Positions 8,837 to 18,262 are shown, counted from the first letter of the stretch. The stretch is 64,000 nt of DNA from DATFJT01 sp965230755 (GCA_965230755.1 CBDDLT010000015.1:248001-312000), one strand, 5' to 3'. Notes: generated by a model from the letters alone, not told the origin. Numbers and translations are program-made.

Positions 8837-9653
8837 GTACAAAATTACTCTGCAAGGTGAGGAAAAAACTATTAACAGACATTATCCTGATAGATTGGAA
8901 TTTTATGATGAAAATTATAAACTAACCAAACGCTATAAATTCGTGACTGATGGCTCGTATTCCAAAAAAGAATACTCATTAATAGAGCATGAGCATTTTA
9001 CCGCAGATGGTGCTGGCCTAAGCCAATATTTTAGTAATAAGAAAAATGATAATTATAAAAAACATACTTCCAAGTATAGGACATTTTATGACGTCCAACA
9101 TCAGTATAATGGCAAATTTACCATAGTAATTAGTAAATTAATAGCTCTTGATGAAGAAGGTAAATTGCTCAATGTAGAAAGTACGGTAAATGCCTTTGAT
9201 ACTGTTGGAAGCAAGGTAGTCAGCTATATTTCACCTTATCATGACATCAATACTGTTTATATCACTCCCGACCTCAAAAATCTGATTTTCACCTACGGGG
9301 AGGGACATAGACACGAAATGAGTCCTTATGAATCAAGAGGTGTTGAACTAATTGATCTTGTTAGTAATCAAAAGATTTATGGAGAATTTGTGCATAATGA
9401 TAGCGATGAATATTCTTCCGCCATTAATACAAACCCTGTTAATCATAGAAACAGGATTGTATACGACACTAAATACGACAATATTGAGGATACTGGCTAT
9501 ACAGGTACAAATGTCATAATTGATCCAAAAACCAGAACCAAATATGTCTATCACATGACTTTGGAACGAGCGGTTAACACACCCTCATTTATTTTGCAAG
9601 ATATTCAAATGTATTTCGACTCCCTCGATTACGATGAAAAAATAAACTTTTAA
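8736..9653 (+). CDS. Unknown protein, C-terminal part of the preceding broken gene
   Basis: The convincing coding part starts near 8825 (KKDKYKITLQGEEKTINRHYPDRL); the 30 residues before it are an out-of-frame shadow of the upstream lipoprotein. It is rich in Tyr, Asp and Asn and beta-strand-like, with no catalytic motif I can name. HEHFTADGAG, TYGEGHRHEMSPYE and NPVNHRNRIVYD look like extracellular beta-rich protein. It is most simply the remainder of the lipoprotein beginning at 8375 after a one-base frame break. It ends only 2 bp before the start of the M23-like gene, so the two are probably co-transcribed. Confidence 0.55.
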   Translation: MNMPIKRLMLSVMTRWHMSVKYSTMSLQFGKKDKYKITLQGEEKTINRHYPDRLEFYDENYKLTKRYKFVTDGSYSKKEYSLIEHEHFTADGAGLSQYFSNKKNDNYKKHTSKYRTFYDVQHQYNGKFTIVISKLIALDEEGKLLNVESTVNAFDTVGSKVVSYISPYHDINTVYITPDLKNLIFTYGEGHRHEMSPYESRGVELIDLVSNQKIYGEFVHNDSDEYSSAINTNPVNHRNRIVYDTKYDNIEDTGYTGTNVIIDPKTRTKYVYHMTLERAVNTPSFILQDIQMYFDSLDYDEKINF

Positions 9654-9655
9654 CC

Positions 9656-9937
9656 ATGAGAAACACATTATCTCTATTTTTTTTATGCCTCTTTGTTGTC
9701 TGCCAATCTCAAATAAGACCATATTACTTCCCTCTTGATAATAGCCTGAATATTGGTGCGGCTCATGAATATCCGACAAATAGGATTGCAGATGATTTTG
9801 GTCCAAGAAAACTGGGTGATAATTGGCACGGAGCGATAGACTATAATGTCCATTTAAGTCATACCAGTGGTGTAAACCCCATTTACGGATTCAATGGTGA
9901 GAAAGCATTAATTCCGGCATATGATGGTGGACAATAA
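9656..9937 (+). CDS. Signal peptide and M23-like peptidase start of a giant T9SS protein (frame-broken)
   Basis: 93 residues: a signal peptide (MRNTLSLFFLCLFVVCQSQ), then ADDFGPRKLGDNWHGAIDYN, which matches the start of LytM/M23 peptidases (FGxR...HxGxD; first zinc-ligand motif HGAID). The end LIPAYDGG corresponds to the M23 'A..dG.V' turn. The frame stops at CAA TAA (9937), in the middle of the domain. Skipping one base continues into the following 1498-residue frame (NLMHNLYKSVTVSSVQ). This should be read as the first exon-like piece of one gene spanning 9656-14417, not as a stand-alone peptidase. Confidence 0.7.
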   Translation: MRNTLSLFFLCLFVVCQSQIRPYYFPLDNSLNIGAAHEYPTNRIADDFGPRKLGDNWHGAIDYNVHLSHTSGVNPIYGFNGEKALIPAYDGGQ

Positions 9938-12900
9938 TTTAATGCACAATCTGTATAAAAGTGTAACCGTAAGTTCCGTTCAGGCTGTCTGGCATTATGG
10001 GCATTGTTTTACAAATCATACTGGTTCTACACATCCGCAACATGGTAGAGTGCAACTGGTTAAGCCGATAAACGCTTCTAGCAGAGATTATGCTATTGTT
10101 TATTATGGTGTGATGGACACTCTTGCATTTGGCAATAAATTTGGTCACGTTAGAGTCAACGCTGGGATGAACCCGAATGGCACAACAAAATTTGATACAA
10201 TTTTAGTAAATGTATTTGTACCTACTCACCAATCCTTTGCATCTCATGGGGGTTCTGGAGGTTCATATGACCCACATTTGGACTTAAAAATCACAAACCC
10301 CGGAGTAACGAATCGTCATGATAGTGTAAGCCATGATCCTTTTGAACTAGTTGATTATGATGATCCGACCTATGATATAAGATTGTTTTGTCAAAGCGAC
10401 ACAAATAAAGTAATAATAAAATATCCAGGAACTCAAACTTTCGGAATTGCCACCCGACCTATTATGCAAGGAGAAAGAAGAAGTGTAAAAAGATATAACA
10501 CTGCGCTCGACATACATGAAGTTGAATGGCTATTAAAACGCGAATCGGAACAGAATTATAAGTTAATTAAAGGATTCTTCAAAGAATCAGAGATAAGCTT
10601 AGGTGCAAGATTGTATACAAGTTTGAAGAATCACCCAAAACCAAACTTCGGTAATTGGACAACTACAGGCATTAATTCTGTCGCTTATAATGGTTTCTCT
10701 CATGGTCCACAACCCTGGGATGACTTTTATTATGCGGATTGGACAACGCGAATTCACAAAGACGACGTAATGGACGATGGGCAGAAAAAATACTGTGATT
10801 GTCCTACTGAATGCAGATATGAAGATGGCGAGTACTCCTTGAAAACAAGAGTTACTAATGTTAGAGGAGCATATGTAGATGGGACAGATCAATCTTTAAA
10901 GCTAGATAACTGGAAGCCTTATATCCAAAGTGTCACTTTACGAGATCAACAAGGAGGACTTTATTATGATAATGAGTGGAGCTGTGCATCTCAATGTCTC
11001 ACATGGACACAAAATGGAATAGTTTCATCGGTAGATTACAATAGTTTTTTTGGTATATTATACATTCTTACTGTCGAAACTAGTGAATCTTTAAGTGATT
11101 TGAGTTTATCTGTTCCTTATCTTAATATTAACAACCTGACATATAGCACTGTTGATAATACAAGAAAAACATGGACGTATGAATTCAATATAACCAATAT
11201 AGACACTTCAAGAAATGAACTACGTTTTTATTTTAACGGCCAGGATAAAAACAATAATACATTAGTTTCTTTTGACGGAAGTAGTTTGTCAGGGTGTAAA
11301 AAAGTTCCCTATCGAAATTCAGATACCACCTGGCTCAATCCTGATAATCTGACGTATGGGATAGACACCATTCATTATCTGACAATTACCTGTTCTGGTC
11401 GCCGTCCCGTTGCGGGTGAATCGGAAATACAACTTATAAGTGATTCAACTTGTTTGGCAGATACAGAAGTAACTTCATCATACAGTTTCCTAACTCAAGG
11501 TGTGATCAATATAAATCCAGAAGGCGGAATTGCTCCCTATGAAATTGAATGGACAGATGGCAATACAGATTTCTATAGAAGTGGCCTTGATTACGGCACT
11601 TACTGTTTTGAGTTAACAGACGCATTTTGTTGTCTAATAGATAGCTGCATAACATTTGGATGTCCGAACCTCTTATTTGATACGACTATTGTGCACCATT
11701 GTTCTGGACGTATTAATGGTGAAGGGGAAATTCATTTAGATATTAACTCATTCTGCTCTGTAATTTGGGATAACGGCTCTAGGGAACTTTCCAGATATGG
11801 ATTAGACCCAGGAATATATTCTGTAAATATTAACCTTGTTGACCCACAAAACCCAGGTAATCAATGCTATGAACAACATAGCTTTGAGATTATGACGATT
11901 GACCCTGATATAGAGTTAATTGATTACCTGACCGATATAGAAAAAGATTGCGACCATGATGGTTCAATTGATATAACAGTTTGGAATGGCACACATCCTA
12001 ACGTGCCGTTACAGTATCATTGGAGTAATGGCGATATGACACAAGACATTGATAGCCTTGAAGCAGGCGAATACTGTTTAACTATTAGTGTTGGAGCCAG
12101 TTGTGGGGATCAAGTTCATTGTTTTTTAGTTGAGCCTGCATTTACGGTGAGTCACCATAATAAAGAGGCAATGTATCAACATCCATCCAGTTGTGATGCA
12201 GAGGATGGATGGATCAGTAGTTATTCAGTAGATATAGATATTGACCCTCCCACTTCAGTCATACAAAGCAAGTATTTAGAAGACGAGAACAATACTATTA
12301 TTCCTCCTACACAAACATTTACGCATGACTACATGTGGGAAAATCTCAGAGAGGGACAGTACTACCTTACTTACATTACTGACATGGGGTGTAAAGCACG
12401 CGATACTTTTACTCTTAGAGGAAACGATAGACCTGAAAACCATCTTTGGGCAGGATCAGACTCAGCATGTTATGATCTACCTTCGGGTTACGCGTGGATA
12501 TTTATGGCAGGAACAGATACAATTCAATATGATTTCGAATGGAGTAATGGAGTTGTGCATCAGAATATGTCTTATTCATTAAATGACAGTCTATATACAG
12601 GGGATTACTGTGTAACGGTAACTGCTGCAGGGACTAATTGCTCTTGGGATACATGCTTATTTGTTCCAGAACGGGTCTATTACGGTCCTTTATCATTGGA
12701 AAATATGATCTCGGAAAAAAGTTGTCCTTTCCAGCAAACAGGAAAGATATGGAGTGAACCAAAAGGAGGAACACCACCGTATCGATTTTATTGGAATCCT
12801 GGTGGACCGGGCTATCAAAATAGAACAGATTTGAGTCCTGGAATCTATCAGTTGACATTGGTTGATGACTGTGATAGAGAAGTGCATGATTCGATTGAAG

Positions 12901-14417
12901 TCGGAGAATATCCTGAAATGATCATTTCGATGCAATCTATTCCAGGATGTCCCGACGATGGAGGAACAGTTATTGCACAGGTGACTGGTGGAAATTCAGG
13001 ATATATCTATCAATGGGATGATTCCAATAGCTCAACTTCCTCTACTGTTACAGGACAACCTAATGGAAGGTATAAGGTGACCGTAACAGACTCAAAAGGG
13101 TGTTATCAAATTGATTCGGTCGATTTAGAGAACTTCCCCGAGATAGAGGCTAGTTTACAAGCTACTGACTTTTGTCGAAATGATTATGACAGTGGATTAA
13201 TTCCGAATCCATATTATACCGAGTATTATAACTATGGATCGGTCATTATTACTGACTTGGAAGGAGACGGACCATTCGAATTTGAATGGAATAATGGATT
13301 TACGTCCCAAAATTTAGGTGCGGTTGCTGCCCCAGGAATTTACCGAGTGACCATAACCGATATTCACGGTTGTACCAAGTCATTTTCCAGTGAGTATGTT
13401 GATAATAGTTTCTCATACGAAGAAAAGAAAAGCGATTGTACAGTTGAGTTCTCTTGTGGTTCAACACCTCAAATTCCTTGGACTCGAGAAACTACCAACT
13501 GTGGCTGGATAGACTGTTATACTGAGGAATGTGATTGTCCGATATTTGGAAAAATTCAAAAGGAACATGAGTATAGCTGTATTGAACGATTTAATGAAGA
13601 GACATGTGACTTAGAAATATTCTTGCCTGACAATTTAACTACTCCATATCAAATTGTTGATGGCCAAAGGAGATCAGGTCAATTTTCTGGAATTTCTGCA
13701 TCAGGTTGTTATTATTGCTTCGAAGCTACGTATTGTAGAGTTATTAGGGATGGTAAAAGGCTACTTCATTTTATTCAAGGACCTAATTCTTTTCTCTTTA
13801 CAAAGTTACTGAATCGTGATTGTGGATCAAATAGTGATACAAATTCAAAACAATGTGCTGAAGAGATTCGATGTGGAACAACTAGCCAATTCAGAGTGCT
13901 TGGAGAGGAATGCTGTAGAAATTGTAGCCAAAATGGTTCACCAAATCCGTCTTGTCTTGATTCGGGTCATCGACAACGAGTGCAGAATAAATTCTGTGAT
14001 GACTTACGCATTTTGGTTCCCATTGTATCGGATGATGGAGAAACAACTCATTATGTATTTAATGAGGACCAAAAAGAAGAAGTAGAAAAATTCGTTACAG
14101 ATATTTTGAATGAAATAGATGGAGAACAACGGTCTTTAGACCATGAGGAGCCAACTTTAATACATGAAAATAGTATGGTTTGTTACCCAAATCCAGTGGT
14201 AAGCGAATTGAAAATAGAATTTGAAACTAGTCGAGCGACCAGTTGCGAAATAAATGTCTTTGCATCATCAGGTGTTCGATTAATTTCGACTCCAACAAAC
14301 GCTTCGGAGGGGCACAATATGAAAAGCATAGACGTTTCTTCACTAACAAAAGGAGTGTACTTTTTGGAATTGAGGCTTGATTCGAATACTAATTATGTAC
14401 AAAAATTTATTAAGTAA
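9921..14417 (+). CDS. Giant secreted protein: M23-like remainder, SprB-like repeats, T9SS type A sorting domain
   Basis: A 1498-residue frame. The first about 140 residues finish the M23-like domain begun at 9656: FGHVRVNAG, then GGSGGSYDPHLDLKI, which sits where M23 enzymes have HxH, so the last ligand appears to be Asp (HLD). The middle and C-terminal body carries many SprB-like repeats of the form GGxxPYxxxWxxG...LxxGxYxxxxTDxxxC, with numerous cysteines. It ends with a type A sorting domain (YPNPVVSELKIEF ... GVYFLELRLDSNTNYVQKFIK), so it is exported through the outer membrane by T9SS. The annotated start lacks a signal peptide because the true start is at 9656 across a +1 frame break. 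Two small lipoprotein genes follow closely. A surface or released adhesin with a peptidoglycan-hydrolase-like head is the best description; activity is doubtful. Confidence 0.85.
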   Translation: MMVDNNLMHNLYKSVTVSSVQAVWHYGHCFTNHTGSTHPQHGRVQLVKPINASSRDYAIVYYGVMDTLAFGNKFGHVRVNAGMNPNGTTKFDTILVNVFVPTHQSFASHGGSGGSYDPHLDLKITNPGVTNRHDSVSHDPFELVDYDDPTYDIRLFCQSDTNKVIIKYPGTQTFGIATRPIMQGERRSVKRYNTALDIHEVEWLLKRESEQNYKLIKGFFKESEISLGARLYTSLKNHPKPNFGNWTTTGINSVAYNGFSHGPQPWDDFYYADWTTRIHKDDVMDDGQKKYCDCPTECRYEDGEYSLKTRVTNVRGAYVDGTDQSLKLDNWKPYIQSVTLRDQQGGLYYDNEWSCASQCLTWTQNGIVSSVDYNSFFGILYILTVETSESLSDLSLSVPYLNINNLTYSTVDNTRKTWTYEFNITNIDTSRNELRFYFNGQDKNNNTLVSFDGSSLSGCKKVPYRNSDTTWLNPDNLTYGIDTIHYLTITCSGRRPVAGESEIQLISDSTCLADTEVTSSYSFLTQGVININPEGGIAPYEIEWTDGNTDFYRSGLDYGTYCFELTDAFCCLIDSCITFGCPNLLFDTTIVHHCSGRINGEGEIHLDINSFCSVIWDNGSRELSRYGLDPGIYSVNINLVDPQNPGNQCYEQHSFEIMTIDPDIELIDYLTDIEKDCDHDGSIDITVWNGTHPNVPLQYHWSNGDMTQDIDSLEAGEYCLTISVGASCGDQVHCFLVEPAFTVSHHNKEAMYQHPSSCDAEDGWISSYSVDIDIDPPTSVIQSKYLEDENNTIIPPTQTFTHDYMWENLREGQYYLTYITDMGCKARDTFTLRGNDRPENHLWAGSDSACYDLPSGYAWIFMAGTDTIQYDFEWSNGVVHQNMSYSLNDSLYTGDYCVTVTAAGTNCSWDTCLFVPERVYYGPLSLENMISEKSCPFQQTGKIWSEPKGGTPPYRFYWNPGGPGYQNRTDLSPGIYQLTLVDDCDREVHDSIEVGEYPEMIISMQSIPGCPDDGGTVIAQVTGGNSGYIYQWDDSNSSTSSTVTGQPNGRYKVTVTDSKGCYQIDSVDLENFPEIEASLQATDFCRNDYDSGLIPNPYYTEYYNYGSVIITDLEGDGPFEFEWNNGFTSQNLGAVAAPGIYRVTITDIHGCTKSFSSEYVDNSFSYEEKKSDCTVEFSCGSTPQIPWTRETTNCGWIDCYTEECDCPIFGKIQKEHEYSCIERFNEETCDLEIFLPDNLTTPYQIVDGQRRSGQFSGISASGCYYCFEATYCRVIRDGKRLLHFIQGPNSFLFTKLLNRDCGSNSDTNSKQCAEEIRCGTTSQFRVLGEECCRNCSQNGSPNPSCLDSGHRQRVQNKFCDDLRILVPIVSDDGETTHYVFNEDQKEEVEKFVTDILNEIDGEQRSLDHEEPTLIHENSMVCYPNPVVSELKIEFETSRATSCEINVFASSGVRLISTPTNASEGHNMKSIDVSSLTKGVYFLELRLDSNTNYVQKFIK

Positions 14418-14447
14418 TGGAATTTGTTTTAGAAGAGGAGAAAGCGT

Positions 14448-14951
14448 ATGTCAAATAGAATAAATGTACTGGTTACAATTGCTTTATTTTTGTTTTTCTC
14501 GGCGTGCACTGAAGAAAAGGAAGTTGTTTTGAATCCGTATGACATCATGATCGGAGAATGGGAGGTAGAATCAGAGTTTGATTGGTATCGTGGAGATACA
14601 CTTTTCAATTCTACATCGGATTCTTTTATCTATAAATTTTCAGAAGACAACTTGCTCTTCATAAGAAAAAAAGTTCTGTTTTTTATTGATAACGTACCTA
14701 CTCCAAGTGAGATATGGTACTATACACATTGGTGGATTGATGAAGAGCGTGAAGAGTTATTGTATGCGGAACCCTTAAGTGATGGAGAAATGGGTACTCC
14801 ATACAATGAATACTTAGGGGAATACGGGAATCTGACGAAATTCAATTTCGAAAAATTTAGTCAAGATGAATTGGTCTTAGAGCGGTACAATTTTTATGAG
14901 TATGATGAACAAGTTTATTCTAGAAACTATCAATTTATAAGAATACAATGA
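14448..14951 (+). CDS. Small lipoprotein, lipocalin-like in layout
   Basis: 167 residues with a lipoprotein signal (lipobox FFSAC, C20). A compact beta-rich body opens with IGEWEVESEFDWYRGDTLF, as in lipocalin-like proteins of Bacteroidota that begin with GxW. A GAGGAG purine run precedes the ATG by about 10 bp. No function is recognised. It follows the giant T9SS gene by 30 bp and overlaps the next gene by 4 bp (ATGA), so the three probably form an operon. It resembles its downstream neighbour in plan (signal, IGxW, DTLxN), suggesting an old duplication. Confidence 0.75.
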   Translation: MSNRINVLVTIALFLFFSACTEEKEVVLNPYDIMIGEWEVESEFDWYRGDTLFNSTSDSFIYKFSEDNLLFIRKKVLFFIDNVPTPSEIWYYTHWWIDEEREELLYAEPLSDGEMGTPYNEYLGEYGNLTKFNFEKFSQDELVLERYNFYEYDEQVYSRNYQFIRIQ

Positions 14952-15409
14952 CGAGAAATTTACTTGTAATCATATTAATGATATTTTTCTTCTTTTCGTG
15001 CAAAGAAGAAAAAGTGTATATGTTAGATATAGAGGATTCAATGTTGCGTGACAGCATTATAGGAAATTGGTCCTTTAGCCATAGCTGGCAATGTTATTCT
15101 TCAGACACATTGTACAATAATGGTGAATGGAATAAAGATACCTGTTATTTTATCAGAGATTATTTCGGTGGTGATCAAGATTCTTTAGTTCATGAATGGT
15201 TTGTCAATTCACAAGAAAGAAAGTTATTACTATATTTCTCTGACACCGAACTTTTCGGGTTTCCTTCTGGATATTATTTCACTCCGAAAATTGAGTTCTT
15301 GGATCAAGATTCCATTTGTTTAAAGGAAAGTTATTTTGACAGTTTTTTTGAAGCAGGGGAAGATGTGTTTACGGAATGTGACCGTATGATCACCCTTATA
15401 AGATTATAG
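14948..15409 (+). CDS. Small lipoprotein related to its upstream neighbour
   Basis: 153 residues; lipoprotein signal with FFFSC (C18). The body begins IIGNWSFSHSWQCYSSDTLYNNGEW, parallel to the IGEWEVESEFDWYRGDTLFN of the preceding gene, and ends with a cysteine-containing strand (TECDRMITLIRL). It overlaps the previous gene by 4 bp and is probably translationally coupled to it. No known family or function is evident; a lipocalin-like or bacterial immunity-style beta barrel is possible but unproven. Confidence 0.72.
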   Translation: MTRNLLVIILMIFFFFSCKEEKVYMLDIEDSMLRDSIIGNWSFSHSWQCYSSDTLYNNGEWNKDTCYFIRDYFGGDQDSLVHEWFVNSQERKLLLYFSDTELFGFPSGYYFTPKIEFLDQDSICLKESYFDSFFEAGEDVFTECDRMITLIRL

Positions 15410-15472
15410 TAATGCCTATGGCCTTGTCATTATTATCGACATTGTAATTCTTGCGAAATTATTAGAAATAAT

Positions 15473-16366
15473 ATGAAGCTTTATTTTCATGCTACTATTG
15501 TGCTTTTGATTATTATTACTAATGTCTCAGCTCAAATTCTACCCACAAACTTAATATGCCTTGCGGACAACCTTAACTTCAGAGAGCAACCGGATACTAC
15601 ATCTTCCATTATTGGTCAAATTCAAAATGGTGAGTTTCTGGAATTAATTGAAGTTGTGGTAGAAGACGAAGATTATTTTGTGAATCATTTCAATTTAGAA
15701 TTGTCATGGCTTAAAGTTAAAAGAGAACATACCGACCAGAAAGGTTATGTCTTTGGAAAATATGTTGGATTTGGGAATACGGCATTTTTAAGATACCAGG
15801 ACTGTCATCGTATCCAAAAAGGAAACTGGTATGGAATAAAAGGAATTGGAGACCAGTATTTAATTGAAGAGGTTCAACCTTCGATTTCTACATCCGGTGA
15901 AGGTTATAAAAGCATTTCTGTTGACTCCAACCAGTACGAAATAATCGTTTGCGACCAGAATTTAATTAAGACAGGTAATAGAAAAAGATTTCTTTTTAAA
16001 GAGAGAATTCCGGTTTATGTAAAAGAAGGTGAATCTAAAAGTGAGTATGAAGTATGGCGCAACAATGATTTCAAGTTCAGAATAGCATGTAGCTGGACAA
16101 AAAATGAGAAAGGCCATTCAATTTTTTCGCTTGAATTCATCAAAACCGACTTGGAGTCTGGTGAAACATGGATTCAAGATTTAACCAAAGACATCATAGC
16201 ATATAGCCACTTCGGATTACTAGGGGCCTTGGACATCAATCTGGATGGCACTCCTGAGCTTTTTTTGCATGAGGCCGATAATAGGACGGGAACCTTATAT
16301 TATTTCAAAAGTATCGGAGGAAAATTGGAACTACAAAGTGTGACTTGGGGATATAGTAAGTGCTAG
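15473..16366 (+). CDS. Secreted SH3-domain protein of unknown function
   Basis: 297 residues with a signal peptide (MKLYFHATIVLLIIITNVSAQ). Residues about 25-105 form a bacterial SH3-like domain: ADNLNFREQPDTTSSIIGQIQNG, then SWLKVKREHTDQKGYVFGKYVG. The C-terminal two thirds have no motif I recognise; GALDINLDGTPELFLHEAD resembles an FG-GAP/EF-hand-like calcium loop. Bacterial SH3 domains often bind cell-wall peptides. It is the last gene of the rightward accessory group, 63 bp after the small lipoproteins. Confidence 0.75.
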   Translation: MKLYFHATIVLLIIITNVSAQILPTNLICLADNLNFREQPDTTSSIIGQIQNGEFLELIEVVVEDEDYFVNHFNLELSWLKVKREHTDQKGYVFGKYVGFGNTAFLRYQDCHRIQKGNWYGIKGIGDQYLIEEVQPSISTSGEGYKSISVDSNQYEIIVCDQNLIKTGNRKRFLFKERIPVYVKEGESKSEYEVWRNNDFKFRIACSWTKNEKGHSIFSLEFIKTDLESGETWIQDLTKDIIAYSHFGLLGALDINLDGTPELFLHEADNRTGTLYYFKSIGGKLELQSVTWGYSKC

Positions 16367-16511
16367 AGATCCTCAAAATTTTTCAATTAAAGTAAGGATT
16401 ACGTTATGTTAGACGAATAAATACCGAGATCAAATTTTAATGAAAAAAGGCAATAAACATCTTACTAAGATTTTTGTCCATTCTCTCTCCTTCCATTTCC
16501 TTCTCTTTCCC

Positions 16512-16549
16512 AAAAACAAAAAAGGCCACCAACTTACGTCAATGACCTT
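16512..16549 (-). terminator. Intrinsic terminator of the tRNA transcript
   Basis: Read on the minus strand, a 7-bp stem (AAGGTCA paired with TGGCCTT, arms at 16543-16549 and 16522-16528) is followed directly by a T-rich tract. It lies 8 bp beyond the 3' end of tRNA-Pro. Confidence 0.6.
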
Positions 16550-16556
16550 CTTTTTG

Positions 16557-16631
16557 TCGGGGTGGCAGGATTCGAACCTGCGACCCCCTGCTCCCAAAGC
16601 AGGTGCGCTAACCGGACTGCGCTACACCCCG
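16557..16631 (-). tRNA. tRNA-Pro (anticodon TGG)
   Basis: A 75-nt cloverleaf on the minus strand. The acceptor stem CGGGGTG pairs with CACCCCG, with discriminator A. The anticodon arm CCTGC-TTTGGGA-GCAGG gives anticodon TGG, and the T arm contains GGTTCGAATCC. CCA is not encoded. It lies 23 bp downstream of tRNA-Ser on the same strand, and the two are probably one transcript. Confidence 0.95.
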
Positions 16632-16654
16632 AAACAATTTTCTTCATATTTCTG

Positions 16655-16743
16655 CGGTGAGAGGGGGATTCGAACCCCCGGTACCGATTTCTCAGTACGA
16701 CAGTTTAGCAAACTGTTGGTTTAAGCCACTCACCCACCTCACC
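16655..16743 (-). tRNA. tRNA-Ser (anticodon GCT)
   Basis: An 89-nt class II tRNA with a long variable arm (TACTGAGAAATCGGTA region). The acceptor stem GGTGAGG pairs with the 3' CTCTCACC and the discriminator is G. The anticodon stem-loop CAGTT-TGCTA-AACTG reads GCT. The T arm is GGGGGTTCGAATCCCCC. CCA is not encoded. It reads AGC/AGT serine codons. Confidence 0.95.
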
Positions 16744-16843
16744 AAAATATTCCTTTGCTGAGTATCTCGCGATACGTTAATCGTGAGTCCATTTTTTCAA
16801 AGAATGGCAAATTTAGCTATAATTTGTATTTAAAACAATTATT

Positions 16844-18262
16844 TTAAGCGTAAGTAAAACTAAGTTGTAATTTTTTTTCCAAATCCTGCACCTCATCTTG
16901 ATAACTTGAATCAGTATCCATCAAACTTTGTACCGTATTTATGGAATAAATTACGGTCGAATGATCCCTGCCACCGAAGGAGTCTCCTATTGATTTTAAA
17001 GACATATTGGTGTAGTTCTTAGCCAAGTACATCGAGGTTTGGCGTGCAACTACAACATGCCGCTTTCTCGTTTTATCTTTCAACTGATTGATTTCAACAT
17101 TGTAAAAAGAAGACACCAATCTCTGAATAAAATCTATTGTAATTTCTTTCTTCGTCTCCTTGACAAAATTTTTCAAAACTTTTTTTGCCAAGTCAATATT
17201 GATCTCGTTGTCATTGAGCGCACTTTGAGCAATGAGGCTTGCCAAAATTCCCTCTAGCTCTCTAATGTTATCCTTTATGTTATAACATATGTATTCAACG
17301 ACATTCGCTGGGATATAAATTCCGGCTCTTTCGGCCTTCTGACTAAAAATAGCCATTCTTGTTTCTAAATCCGGGGCTTGAACATCTGCCGTAAGTCCCC
17401 ACTTAAATCTGCTGATTAGCCTCGCTTCCATGCCCTCCATCTCGTTTGGTGTTCTGTCACTGGTCAGTATGATCTGCTTATTGTTCTGCTGCAGTTGATT
17501 GAAAATGTGAAAGAATATCTCTTGGGTTTTTACTTTATTCGCTAAAAACTGAATATCGTCTACAATCAATACATCCATCAGTTGATAGAAGTTGACGAAA
17601 TCCGTAACGGAATTATTTCTTATCGATTCGATGATTTGGTTGGTGAATTTCTCCGAACTAACATATACTACCCTTTTGTTCGGTCTTTGTTTGAGTACTT
17701 CATTACCTATGGCCTGAGCCAAATGTGTCTTTCCTAGACCCACATTTCCAAATATAACCAAGGGGTTAAAGGCCGTATTACCCGGCTTTTTACCGATCGC
17801 CATTCCCGCTGATCTCGCTAAACGATTACAACTCCCCTCGATGAAATTTTCGAAGGTATATTCCTCTTTAAGGTTCGAATTAAACTTAATTCTCTTAATT
17901 CCTGGGATTACAAACGGATTCTTGATTTCCTTAGAACCGTATCCCATTATCTTATTCCTCTGACTAGCTCCGATCTTGCTCTCTTCCTTCTGTAATTTCT
18001 TTCCGTCTACCAATATCTGATACTCCAATGAGGCCTTTGGCCCTATTGCCTCCTTTATCGCTGTACTCAATACTGCTACGTAGTGCTCTTCCAGCCACTC
18101 GTAGAAAAACTTATTTGGTACTTGTATGGTAAGAATATCATTTATTAAGGAAACCGGCTTAATCGGTTCAAACCAAGTTTTATAACCCTGCTCGCTGACA
18201 TTTCTGCCTATAAACTGAAGACAGCTTCGCCATGCGACTAAATGCTCTTTTTCTTTAATCAC
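16844..18262 (-). CDS. dnaA: Chromosomal replication initiator DnaA
   Basis: 472 residues with the full DnaA layout: domain I (about 1-85), a short linker, an AAA+ domain with Walker A GNVGLGKT (172-179) and Walker B VLIVDDI (231-237), the sensor/arginine-finger region LISRFKWGLT, and a C-terminal DNA-binding domain with the signature GGRDHSTVIYSI. It binds DnaA boxes and opens the replication origin. The gene stands alone, with no dnaN or recF next to it in the window, as is common in Bacteroidota. The upstream 424 bp is strongly AT-rich. Confidence 0.98.
   Translation of the reverse strand: MIKEKEHLVAWRSCLQFIGRNVSEQGYKTWFEPIKPVSLINDILTIQVPNKFFYEWLEEHYVAVLSTAIKEAIGPKASLEYQILVDGKKLQKEESKIGASQRNKIMGYGSKEIKNPFVIPGIKRIKFNSNLKEEYTFENFIEGSCNRLARSAGMAIGKKPGNTAFNPLVIFGNVGLGKTHLAQAIGNEVLKQRPNKRVVYVSSEKFTNQIIESIRNNSVTDFVNFYQLMDVLIVDDIQFLANKVKTQEIFFHIFNQLQQNNKQIILTSDRTPNEMEGMEARLISRFKWGLTADVQAPDLETRMAIFSQKAERAGIYIPANVVEYICYNIKDNIRELEGILASLIAQSALNDNEINIDLAKKVLKNFVKETKKEITIDFIQRLVSSFYNVEINQLKDKTRKRHVVVARQTSMYLAKNYTNMSLKSIGDSFGGRDHSTVIYSINTVQSLMDTDSSYQDEVQDLEKKLQLSFTYA

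Noticed and set aside
16440..16724. 94-residue plus-strand open frame with tryptophan/proline-rich sequence
   Set aside because: It runs antisense through tRNA-Pro and into tRNA-Ser; the peptide is just the reverse reading of the tRNA arms, a common false gene.
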